This document shows positions 6,986-13,218 of a stretch of 14,098 bases of DNA, one piece after another (position 1 is the first letter of the stretch; each line of letters begins with the position of its first letter). The stretch is taken from the NCBI GenBank assembly GCA_937901915.1, contig CALGUD010000106.1:1-14098 (forward strand), written 5' to 3'. Source of the DNA: an uncultured Flavobacteriaceae bacterium (GTDB lineage Bacteria; Bacteroidota; Bacteroidia; Flavobacteriales; Flavobacteriaceae). Both the position numbers and the translations under genes were made by a program. The notes below the pieces were generated by a model, which was not told the DNA's origin, did no database searches, and was given only the letters and a program-made list of their open reading frames with translations.

Positions 6986-7309
6986 CTATTTTTTCTGATG
7001 TAGTTTAGATACGATTTTTGAAGTCAAGGAGTCTGAATATACTCCATAAGCATTTACCACAAGACCTTTTAGCTTGTGTTCGATGGACGAAATGGCGTAT
7101 ACAATCATTTCGTCTCCCGGATCAGTATCACCTTCAAAACGGTAGGTTTCGTCAATTTCAAATTCATCCGGTGACAGTTGTTTCGCTGTTTGATTACATA
7201 CCAAACATTCCTTTTCTACAATAATTGAAAAGTCGGTTGTGTAGCCTCTTTTTGAAAGTTCATTCATAGCTTCACTTACTGTTTGGTAGGAATAATTTTT
7301 GTTTTTCAT
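6986..7309 (-). CDS. Conserved small protein of unknown function
   Basis: The 107-residue acidic soluble protein begins with an amphipathic stretch (SYQTVSEAMNELSKRGYTTDF) and carries one CxxC (C35, C38 in ECLVCNQ), an acidic middle segment and a hydrophobic core near 68-90. In my recollection similar Bacteroidota proteins are sometimes labelled phosphoribosylpyrophosphate synthetase. Nothing here supports that label: the protein is far too short and lacks the PRPP-binding loop. About 80 bases separate it from the upstream dioxygenase gene, the largest gap in the operon, so it could have its own promoter. It precedes the Cys-rich 92-residue gene by five bases. Confidence 0.7.
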   Translation of the reverse strand: MKNKNYSYQTVSEAMNELSKRGYTTDFSIIVEKECLVCNQTAKQLSPDEFEIDETYRFEGDTDPGDEMIVYAISSIEHKLKGLVVNAYGVYSDSLTSKIVSKLHQKK

Positions 7310-7390
7310 AATAGTACATTTTCTCTCAATTGTCCATGGAAATAGAAGGTGGCTTGGCAGTCTTGTAATACCAATGATATTCTTACATAT

Positions 7391-8320
7391 TCATTTTTGT
7401 AAAATTGTATTTGGTATGTTACTTCCCCAATTCGCTAATTCATCCTGACTATAGAGGGTGGGAAAAAATTTTCGCTGTTGAAACTTTGGATGCAAATATT
7501 TCTTCCATTCACTTCCGCCCGTGGCAGCTTTATTTTCACCTCTAAGGTCGAGATAATGTTGGGCTGTTTCCAAATGCACCAAAGGCCATACTATATTGTA
7601 CAAATGATCAAACTCCTTCAATTTTGTGTGGAGTTTATCAGAAACTGTTTCTGTGTTCAGAATTTTATCTTCGAGGGTATTTCCTCTCATTTTATCTCCC
7701 AGTTGAATAAAACAGTCAAGATATTTCTCTTCAAACTGTAAAAGGGTCACTGTTTTTTTACCTGTTTTTCGATTGAATCCCGCATCTTTCCAATAGATGT
7801 TTTCAAAATATTCTTCAGTGGTTGGATTCCTGGTCAACCTTTTCTTTCCTTCTTCATTCACTAAATTTTCCAGTCTCGTGCAATAAATCTCAATAAACCT
7901 GAATTGTGCGGATTGAAACCCGCTTGCAGGAGTTAATGTACTGCGAAATGTACTATAATCATCATAATCCATCCCGTATTTCATTACATCAAATGATCCA
8001 ATGAGCATACTGGTATATCGGTTTAACCGGTTTAATTTTTCTATCCATACACTTTCTTCAAAAGGCTCATAGACTAATTGTTTAATTTCGTGAACCATCA
8101 TTTTCAGAAATAATTCTGTTACTTGATGGTACATAATGAAGACTTCTTCATCTTTAAAATTAGTTCTTGGTTTTTGTAAGGACAGGAGTGTATCAACTTC
8201 AACATAATCCCAATAATTTATTGGTTTGGCATGAAGTAATCCTTTTAAGTAATTTTCCGGGTTTTCACCCAATTCCTGATATTTATTTTCAATATCATTG
8301 ATTATCTGGTCTTTATTCAT
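7391..8320 (-). CDS. kynA: Tryptophan 2,3-dioxygenase family heme protein
   Basis: This 309-residue member of the TDO family uses heme to open the indole ring of tryptophan to N-formylkynurenine. Family landmarks: the distal histidine H65 in YHQVTELFLKMMVHE, the substrate-carboxylate arginine R141 in SGFQSAQFR, the probable axial heme ligand H249 in WPLVHLETAQHYL, and the ATGGS loop at 266-270. Length is normal. The ATG at 8320 overlaps the stop of the membrane-protein gene (ATGA). No other kynurenine-pathway gene (formamidase, kynureninase) is nearby. Instead it sits among hemoglobin, oxidase and hemerythrin genes, so its role here may be heme-based O2 or NO chemistry or sensing rather than tryptophan catabolism. 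The fold assignment is strong; substrate use in this setting is open. Confidence 0.9.
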   Translation of the reverse strand: MNKDQIINDIENKYQELGENPENYLKGLLHAKPINYWDYVEVDTLLSLQKPRTNFKDEEVFIMYHQVTELFLKMMVHEIKQLVYEPFEESVWIEKLNRLNRYTSMLIGSFDVMKYGMDYDDYSTFRSTLTPASGFQSAQFRFIEIYCTRLENLVNEEGKKRLTRNPTTEEYFENIYWKDAGFNRKTGKKTVTLLQFEEKYLDCFIQLGDKMRGNTLEDKILNTETVSDKLHTKLKEFDHLYNIVWPLVHLETAQHYLDLRGENKAATGGSEWKKYLHPKFQQRKFFPTLYSQDELANWGSNIPNTILQK

Positions 8321-8760
8321 ATTGCTGTTTTTTTAAAAAGCATTACTCCAAAAATACTTAAGCAAATTACTTTTAATAATTCCATACCTACATAGTAAAA
8401 ATGTAAGTTTGAAGGAGGTACAATTTCTTCCTGTATATGTAATTCTGCTCTTATATCTAACACAGGCAAAAGCCAAAAGGTTTGAACAAGCAAAAGGATT
8501 AAAGGAACAATATACAATAGATTTTGCCATTTCCAAAGATTCGTTCCGGACCATATTGTATTCATGATGATGACTATTGCAAATACCCATTCCATTTTGT
8601 TGAGCGCATTAAAAACCAAACGACCAATACCTAATCCCAGAGGTATGGTTATTCCCGGGGCCCTGAATTTGAGCCAGGCTTCCATAAAGCTAATTGCACA
8701 CACAAAACCTATCCACAGAAAGGTAGCAATAACAACTATGGGTCTTTGCACACTTATCAT
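8317..8760 (-). CDS. Four-helix integral membrane protein of unknown function
   Basis: The 147-residue protein has four hydrophobic segments, at about residues 8-29, 45-72, 81-103 and 122-142. It is rich in Trp and has conserved-looking polar stretches near the membrane (SFMEAWLKFRAPG and LGLGIGRLVFNALN). No cleavable signal or cofactor motif is obvious; H120 and E127 lie at the start of the last helix. ATGA overlaps at both ends tie its translation to the hemoglobin and dioxygenase genes. I cannot name a function. A membrane partner for the oxidase or a small-molecule channel would both fit. Confidence 0.8.
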   Translation of the reverse strand: MISVQRPIVVIATFLWIGFVCAISFMEAWLKFRAPGITIPLGLGIGRLVFNALNKMEWVFAIVIIMNTIWSGTNLWKWQNLLYIVPLILLLVQTFWLLPVLDIRAELHIQEEIVPPSNLHFYYVGMELLKVICLSIFGVMLFKKTAI

Positions 8761-9149
8761 AGAAAACCAGAAGGATTTTCTTTTAAATATTCGATTCTGG
8801 AATGGAACATTTCGGCCATTCTATGTCCTTGCCATTTTGCCCTTGTGGCTTTATCCCCTTCAAATAGCGAATCGACGGTTTCGAAGAAAATTTCCAACCA
8901 ACGTTCAAAATGGGTAGCATCAACCGGAAGTTTGGCATGCGGAAAAAATGGGGCACCGTGATAGGTGTGTTCATTTAGCAAAACAGTTTGCCAAAAACTA
9001 TACATCTTTTCAAGATGCTCCGGCCAACGGTCTTGAATTTTGTTATTGAAAATATCTTTTAACTTTTTGTCTTCCCGAATTTTTCCGTAGAAAGTGTCCA
9101 CCAATAATTTGACGTCTTCAATATTCTGTATGTCTTTATTTATTGCCAT
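8757..9149 (-). CDS. Group III truncated hemoglobin
   Basis: The 130-residue 2-on-2 globin carries family signatures: FYGKIREDKKL near the start, with Y20 at the likely B10 position; WPEHLEKMYSFW (42-53); the proximal heme histidine H80 in ATHFERWLEIFFETVDSLFEG; and the tryptophan W106 in AKWQGHRM. Group III globins such as Campylobacter Ctb are tied to NO and low-oxygen stress. It is cytoplasmic, with no signal. It starts five bases after the preceding gene and overlaps the next by four bases. In this operon it probably handles NO or O2 close to the oxidase; a ferredoxin encoded at the operon end could help reduce it. Confidence 0.92.
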   Translation of the reverse strand: MAINKDIQNIEDVKLLVDTFYGKIREDKKLKDIFNNKIQDRWPEHLEKMYSFWQTVLLNEHTYHGAPFFPHAKLPVDATHFERWLEIFFETVDSLFEGDKATRAKWQGHRMAEMFHSRIEYLKENPSGFL

Positions 9150-9154
9150 TTCTT

Positions 9155-9559
9155 TTATAAACTAAAATTTGTAATCATATAATAGGCGGCCCAACCAAAA
9201 AAAGCAATGAGTAATATCCATAGCCAACTGGGGATAGTTTGCGGTGTTTCGCTACCTTCAATAATAAAATTCTGTTGATTACCTTTATCATAGGCGTTTA
9301 TCATTAGTGGAACGGTGCCATCAACAACACTGTTTTCAGTAAGGCCTTCAATTGAAATTGCCGGGCCGTTCCGAACAATAAATTTAATCTTGCGGACCCC
9401 TTCTCTTCCCGTAGGTGATTTGCTAACAATTTTGAGTATATGCTCACCGTCAGTCAATTTACGGGTGTCCAGTTCAAATTGTACAGGTGTTATTAGTTCG
9501 GCCACGGGTTGTGGGTCATCATCAACAAAGAGTATTATTTTGCTTTTATCTTCTTGCAT
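9155..9559 (-). CDS. Membrane-anchored Ig-like protein of the oxidase operon
   Basis: The 134-residue protein has a beta-rich, Ig-like N-terminal part (LTDGEHILKIVSKSPTGREG is typical of such folds) and a single C-terminal membrane helix at about 110-130 (WLWILLIAFFGWAAYYMI). There is no N-terminal signal peptide and no cofactor motif. The ATG at 9559 is chosen because it follows the previous stop by four bases; a GTG at 9610 would add 17 residues and overlap the previous gene by 47 bases. It may be an assembly or docking subunit of the cbb3-like oxidase, replacing the missing small subunits. I do not recognise a named family. Confidence 0.75.
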   Translation of the reverse strand: MQEDKSKIILFVDDDPQPVAELITPVQFELDTRKLTDGEHILKIVSKSPTGREGVRKIKFIVRNGPAISIEGLTENSVVDGTVPLMINAYDKGNQQNFIIEGSETPQTIPSWLWILLIAFFGWAAYYMITNFSL

Positions 9560-9563
9560 CTTG

Positions 9564-9824
9564 CTAATTACTAAAGATTGATTGTTTAATGTGGTCAGTA
9601 TTTTTTTCACCGGGTTTTATCAAGTATTTTATTGAATAAATGAGGGTCAAAACCGTAATGACTGTAATGATGGAAATAATTACCCAATCCCAATTACTTT
9701 GCGGACCTGCACCATGGGTTAAACCTTGAGTAATTTCAGGCTGCTGTTTATCGCAGGTAGGGCAAGCCCAAATGGCTTGCGAGAACAAAACAGTTAACAG
9801 CATTAAAAATGATCTGATTTTCAT
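9564..9824 (-). CDS. Small membrane protein with exported CxxC segment
   Basis: The 86-residue protein begins with a signal-like hydrophobic stretch (1-20) followed at once by CPTC (C21, C24), then a short polar segment with THGAGPQSNWDW and a membrane helix at about 46-66. The basic, polar tail (KPGEKNTDHIKQ) is probably cytoplasmic. The two cysteines would sit just outside the membrane. They could bind copper or heme during oxidase assembly, but the classical lipobox fits poorly (Trp at -2). It lies four bases after the CcoO-like gene. Probably an oxidase accessory or small subunit; no established name. Confidence 0.75.
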   Translation of the reverse strand: MKIRSFLMLLTVLFSQAIWACPTCDKQQPEITQGLTHGAGPQSNWDWVIISIITVITVLTLIYSIKYLIKPGEKNTDHIKQSIFSN

Positions 9825-9828
9825 GGTA

Positions 9829-10836
9829 TTATTTTTTGGATGTTATTTTTACGAAATCCATTAATTTTTCTACTTCTTCAGGGGTCACCGTTTTTGCGTT
9901 ATTCCCCCAACTTGTTTTTTCATGATTAATGATTGCGGTTACTTCTGCCGGAGTTAGGTTATTGTCTGTGCCAACTGCATTCATAACAGCATATTCAGGC
10001 CTGGCATCATATCCTAACATTATTATATTCACTAACAACTCGAGATCATCACCCATAACAACAGCACTTCCCTTTAATGGAGGAAAAGCACCTTTTAACC
10101 CTTCGCCATTGGCTTGATGACAGCTCATGCAGTTTTGTGCATACAGTAACTCACCATCAGGAGGACCAACTGTATTTCCGTTTGAAATTGTTGGCGCTTC
10201 CTTTTTCTTGTACAAAAATTCCACAGGTGTTTTGCCATCAGGTAAAGTTGTTTGTTTCAGGCTTTGTAGGTATGCTACTAAGTTCAGAGCTTCTTGAGTG
10301 GCAACTATTTTCCCGGTAATTCCTTTACTGTATTCATCAGGCAGAACTACCTCTACTTCATCTTTACCTACTTCATTTTTAACTTCGAAAAGCCAAGGGT
10401 AGGCAGGCATTATCGATTGCTTTACCACTGCTCTGGGTTGATACAGGTGCAATAAATTCCATGCCATACTTGGTTGTCTGGTTCCTATATTGGTCAGATC
10501 GGGCCCGGTTCTTTCAGTTCCCATTAATGTGGCAGTGTTCCGCCAAAAATCTGTTCTTGAAATACCGGCATAATCAGCAGCAATACCAGGCCTACTACCC
10601 CATACTCTATCCATATCCACATTTCGAACTTGTTGGGTATGACAGGCGACACAACCATTGGCGATAAAACTTTTTTTACCCAGTAATGCTTGTTCGCTTA
10701 GTGGTTCATAGTTGGGTAGTGTAGCATTATTTTCCTGATTGTTGATTGCAGGAAGAATGGCTACAATTAATGTCAGCCCAAGAAAGAGGCCTAAAGCGGT
10801 CCCGAATAGTTTTTTATGATTATCGAAAAATTCCAT
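9829..10836 (-). CDS. ccoO: cbb3 oxidase CcoO-like subunit fused to a second cytochrome c domain
   Basis: The 335-residue membrane-anchored periplasmic cytochrome has one N-terminal helix (about 11-31). A CcoO-type domain follows, with heme-binding CVACH at 62-66, the CcoO signature QQVRNVDMDRVWGSRP, and the axial methionine M143 in SIMPAYPW. A second class I cytochrome c domain starts near 226, with CMSCH at 236-240 and a likely axial Met around 285. The protein passes electrons from the cytochrome pool to CcoN. The second domain resembles one half of CcoP, which is otherwise missing, so the complex would have two c hemes rather than the usual three. It begins ten bases after ccoN. Confidence 0.9.
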   Translation of the reverse strand: MEFFDNHKKLFGTALGLFLGLTLIVAILPAINNQENNATLPNYEPLSEQALLGKKSFIANGCVACHTQQVRNVDMDRVWGSRPGIAADYAGISRTDFWRNTATLMGTERTGPDLTNIGTRQPSMAWNLLHLYQPRAVVKQSIMPAYPWLFEVKNEVGKDEVEVVLPDEYSKGITGKIVATQEALNLVAYLQSLKQTTLPDGKTPVEFLYKKKEAPTISNGNTVGPPDGELLYAQNCMSCHQANGEGLKGAFPPLKGSAVVMGDDLELLVNIIMLGYDARPEYAVMNAVGTDNNLTPAEVTAIINHEKTSWGNNAKTVTPEEVEKLMDFVKITSKK

Positions 10837-10846
10837 TTCGTTTAAA

Positions 10847-12598
10847 TTAATTTGTTAATTTTTGTTTAGCCAATTCTTGTTTAGCCTTCAAAATTTCGAT
10901 TGGTGATACAGGAATTACCACTTCATCTTTTCGTTTCACCATCACATAGAAATTATAAGCAAACAAAATATGGGAAAGCCACATTAATGAACCGCCAATG
11001 GCACGCCACAGCCAATAGGGGGTCATCAACTCAACACTTTCCATAAATGATTTAGTTCCTTCCATCCACATAAGCCCCCTGAGTGTGGAGCCATACATTA
11101 ATGGAAAGGTGTAAAACAATAAGCCAATTAATGCTAACCAAAAATGTGCTCCGACGGTTATTTGTGGCGGTTCTTTACCGGTAAGTCTTGGAACTATGGT
11201 ATAAATAAACCCCCAAAGCATAAAACAGATTATACCATACATAGTCAAGTGTGAATGTGCGACAGTAAAATCGGTAAAATGCCAAACCAGATTGGTGAAC
11301 CTAAAAGCTTCTGCAGTTCCTTGTAGTGAACCCGTGAAATAAAATATGATACCAATTAAATAAAACGGGAGCGTATAACTACCCGATAGTTTATGCCATG
11401 AGCCTTTAAAAGTCATCAGGAAGTTTGTTGTTCCGGCTACAACAGGTATAACCATTCCTGCACTGCCTACAATGGCCACAGTTTGAAGCCACCATGGAAT
11501 GGCGCTAAAAATAAAGTGATGCGTTCCAATTAAAGTATAGAAAAGAATTTGTGCCCAGAATGCCAAAATACCTAAGCTGTATGAGTATATGGGTTTGTTT
11601 AACTGCTGAGGGAGGAAATAGTACATTAATCCAAGACTAAAAAGCATGAACCACATTCCAACTCCCTGGTGCATATAATATCCTTGCACTATGGTTTCAC
11701 CTAGTCCTGTTTGCCAACTTGGCCAGTACGCAACTACTGCTATTACTAAGAGGAACATCATAGCTGAAATTATATACCAGTTAGAGACATAAATTTCTTT
11801 AGTTGTTCTTTTGGCAATGGTTTTGAAAAAGTTTTGTAAAGAGATGAATACAGCAATACCAAAGAGAGCCATTACAGGCCATATGTATTCTCTGTATTCG
11901 CCACCGCCATTGTTTATGCCCGCCATCAGGAATATACTGCCCAGAATAACCGACGCGTTAATAAGAATAAGGGATCGATAGCCTGTTTTTATGTTTGCAA
12001 TGGGTACATTACTAACCCTGGGTACTACATAGTATGCGAGGCCCAACATTGCTAATGATGCCCACCCCCAAAAAACAGCATTTGTATGCACCGGGCGTAA
12101 TCTTCCAAAACTTAACCAACTTGAATGGTCCACGTCGGGAGCCATAAATTTTATCCCGAGGTATTCTCCAACGGTTGTTCCAAATAACAACCAAAAAGTA
12201 GCACAGCCTAAATACCATAAAATGAGCTTCGTGAGTTTGGGTTCAATATAGGGGCGGGGAGGGCTTTTTTTCTTTTGCTCAATAAAGCGAAGTGTTTCAG
12301 CATCACTAATATTATCAATTAATCCTTTTTTATCAATTGGCGCCGCTTCCCCGGACAGTTCATTGTTTGACAACGAAAACTCAAGTTCTCTCTTTCGTTG
12401 TTCTAACTTTTCTAATTCTATTGGATTCAGTCCTTCTAAATATTCATTAAATTCTTTAAGTTTTTTGTTTTGTAAGTATCGATTTATAACAGCATAGGCT
12501 TTCATAACTATTAATATAGCAGCAACAATTACCGGTACAGCAATAAGTAATAGTGTTATAATAATACCTGATTCACTAAATATATTTTTTGTTTCCAT
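10847..12598 (-). CDS. ccoN: Divergent cbb3-type cytochrome c oxidase catalytic subunit (CcoN)
   Basis: The 583-residue heme-copper oxidase subunit I reduces O2 at the membrane. All metal ligands are present: low-spin heme H171 (RPVHTNAV) and H450, heme b3 H448 (AHSH), CuB H310 (YMHQGVG), H360 and H361 (THH). Y354, six residues before H360, matches the cross-linked tyrosine of cbb3 enzymes and argues for O2 rather than NO reduction. Oddities: an extra N-terminal helix (about 11-36), then ~80 hydrophilic, partly coiled-coil residues before the core; and Gln at 426, where cbb3 enzymes have the conserved Glu of FEGPMM. The ATG at 12598 is chosen; a TTG at 12619 would lie inside the operator palindrome. 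It heads the ten-gene operon under probable Rrf2 control. Confidence 0.9.
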   Translation of the reverse strand: METKNIFSESGIIITLLLIAVPVIVAAILIVMKAYAVINRYLQNKKLKEFNEYLEGLNPIELEKLEQRKRELEFSLSNNELSGEAAPIDKKGLIDNISDAETLRFIEQKKKSPPRPYIEPKLTKLILWYLGCATFWLLFGTTVGEYLGIKFMAPDVDHSSWLSFGRLRPVHTNAVFWGWASLAMLGLAYYVVPRVSNVPIANIKTGYRSLILINASVILGSIFLMAGINNGGGEYREYIWPVMALFGIAVFISLQNFFKTIAKRTTKEIYVSNWYIISAMMFLLVIAVVAYWPSWQTGLGETIVQGYYMHQGVGMWFMLFSLGLMYYFLPQQLNKPIYSYSLGILAFWAQILFYTLIGTHHFIFSAIPWWLQTVAIVGSAGMVIPVVAGTTNFLMTFKGSWHKLSGSYTLPFYLIGIIFYFTGSLQGTAEAFRFTNLVWHFTDFTVAHSHLTMYGIICFMLWGFIYTIVPRLTGKEPPQITVGAHFWLALIGLLFYTFPLMYGSTLRGLMWMEGTKSFMESVELMTPYWLWRAIGGSLMWLSHILFAYNFYVMVKRKDEVVIPVSPIEILKAKQELAKQKLTN

Positions 12599-12612
12599 TC
12601 CTAGATTTATAT

Positions 12613-12628
12613 TGGACAAAAATGTCCA
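12613..12628. promoter_or_regulatory. Operator upstream of ccoN (TGGACA-N4-TGTCCA)
   Basis: A perfect 6+6 palindrome with an A4/T4 spacer lies 15 bases before the ccoN ATG. The same half-sites and spacing occur in the 28-bp palindrome at 13117-13144 before the Rrf2 gene. On the minus strand the centre contains CATTTTTG, one base off the -7 consensus TAnnTTTG, so a bound repressor could cover the promoter itself. The regulator is inferred from the shared site. Confidence 0.65.
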
Positions 12629-12647
12629 TTATTTATTCAAATTTTTT

Positions 12648-13082
12648 TTACCGTTTCAAAAAAGTTATTCTTTTTGCGTAATCCATCGCTAAGGACTTAA
12701 TGGTTGTTCTTTCGAGCATTTTTTTCAGATCTTCTCTAATTAGCTTAAACTGATCATGAACCGGACAAGGCATTTTTTCATTACATTTTTTTAAACCTAA
12801 ACCACAACCGCTATAGATCTTTCCACCATCAATAGCTAATACGATTGAACTTAGGTTTACGCTTTCCAGTTTCATAATATCCATAGAAAAACCACCGGAA
12901 GGGCCTTTTCCGGAATTAATGATGCTGTTACGTGATAATTTTTGTAAAATTTTGGAAGTATATGCTGCCGGCGACTCAATAGCTTCTGCAACCTCTTTTA
13001 AGCTAACTTTTCTGTCCAAAAGCGATTGTTTGGCAATGTAAATTGATGCTCTAATACCGTATTCACAGGCTTTTGAAAACAT
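12648..13082 (-). CDS. Rrf2-family transcriptional regulator with Fe-S-type cysteine cluster
   Basis: This 144-residue winged-helix regulator starts with the family hallmark MFSKACEYGIRASIYIA and has the recognition helix SPAAYTSKILQKLSR and the wing GKGPSGGF. The sensor region carries C93, C100 and C106 (C-x6-C-x5-C), close to the C-x5-C-x5-C that holds the [Fe-S] cluster in NsrR and IscR; E7 could be an extra ligand. It probably senses NO, oxygen or Fe-S status. The ATG at 13082 is chosen over 13139 because a TAnnTTTG promoter box (13099-13106) lies between them and the upstream ATG is inside the operator. It would repress itself and the ccoN operon through TGGACA-N4-TGTCCA. The family is certain; the signal is inferred from the operon content. 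Confidence 0.9.
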   Translation of the reverse strand: MFSKACEYGIRASIYIAKQSLLDRKVSLKEVAEAIESPAAYTSKILQKLSRNSIINSGKGPSGGFSMDIMKLESVNLSSIVLAIDGGKIYSGCGLGLKKCNEKMPCPVHDQFKLIREDLKKMLERTTIKSLAMDYAKRITFLKR

Positions 13083-13098
13083 ATGGTCTCTTTTTGGG

Positions 13099-13106
13099 CA
13101 AAGATA
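13099..13106 (-). promoter_or_regulatory. -7 promoter element of the Rrf2 gene
   Basis: On the minus strand TATCTTTG matches the Bacteroidota -7 consensus TAnnTTTG fully, 16 bases before the ATG at 13082. The matching -33 region falls inside the palindrome at 13117-13144, as expected for autorepression. Confidence 0.65.
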
Positions 13107-13116
13107 CGAATTTGTT

Positions 13117-13144
13117 TTATAGTGGACATATATGTCCACTATAA
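13117..13144. promoter_or_regulatory. 28-bp perfect palindrome, Rrf2 operator
   Basis: An uninterrupted 28-bp palindrome is centred between 13130 and 13131, with the core TGGACA-TATA-TGTCCA at 13123-13138 extended by ATAG/CTAT flanks. It covers the -33 region of the Rrf2 promoter. The core repeats before ccoN at 12613-12628, which supports a shared operator. The neighbouring traG gene ends 74 bases away on the same strand, so the site separates two transcription units. Confidence 0.7.
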
Positions 13145-13218
13145 CTTTTTGTGCATTTTATACTTGGTCATTTTAAATAGACTTGATGACCTTTTATATT
13201 TCACTGATAATAAAATAA

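Noticed and set aside
7331..7340. TGTCCATGGA in the gap before the 107-residue gene, as a third Rrf2 operator.
   Set aside because: The half-sites are in the wrong (everted) order with no N4 spacer, and the second is incomplete; probably a chance palindrome.
10847..12598. Nitric oxide reductase instead of an O2-reducing oxidase for the subunit I gene.
   Set aside because: The cbb3 cross-link tyrosine (Y354) is present six residues before the CuB HH pair, and cNOR-type glutamates near the CuB histidine are absent (MHQGVGMW). NO turnover as a side activity is still possible.
13166..13191. GGTCAT/ATGACC inverted repeat as the terminator of traG.
   Set aside because: The stem is only six bases and no T-run follows in the minus direction.
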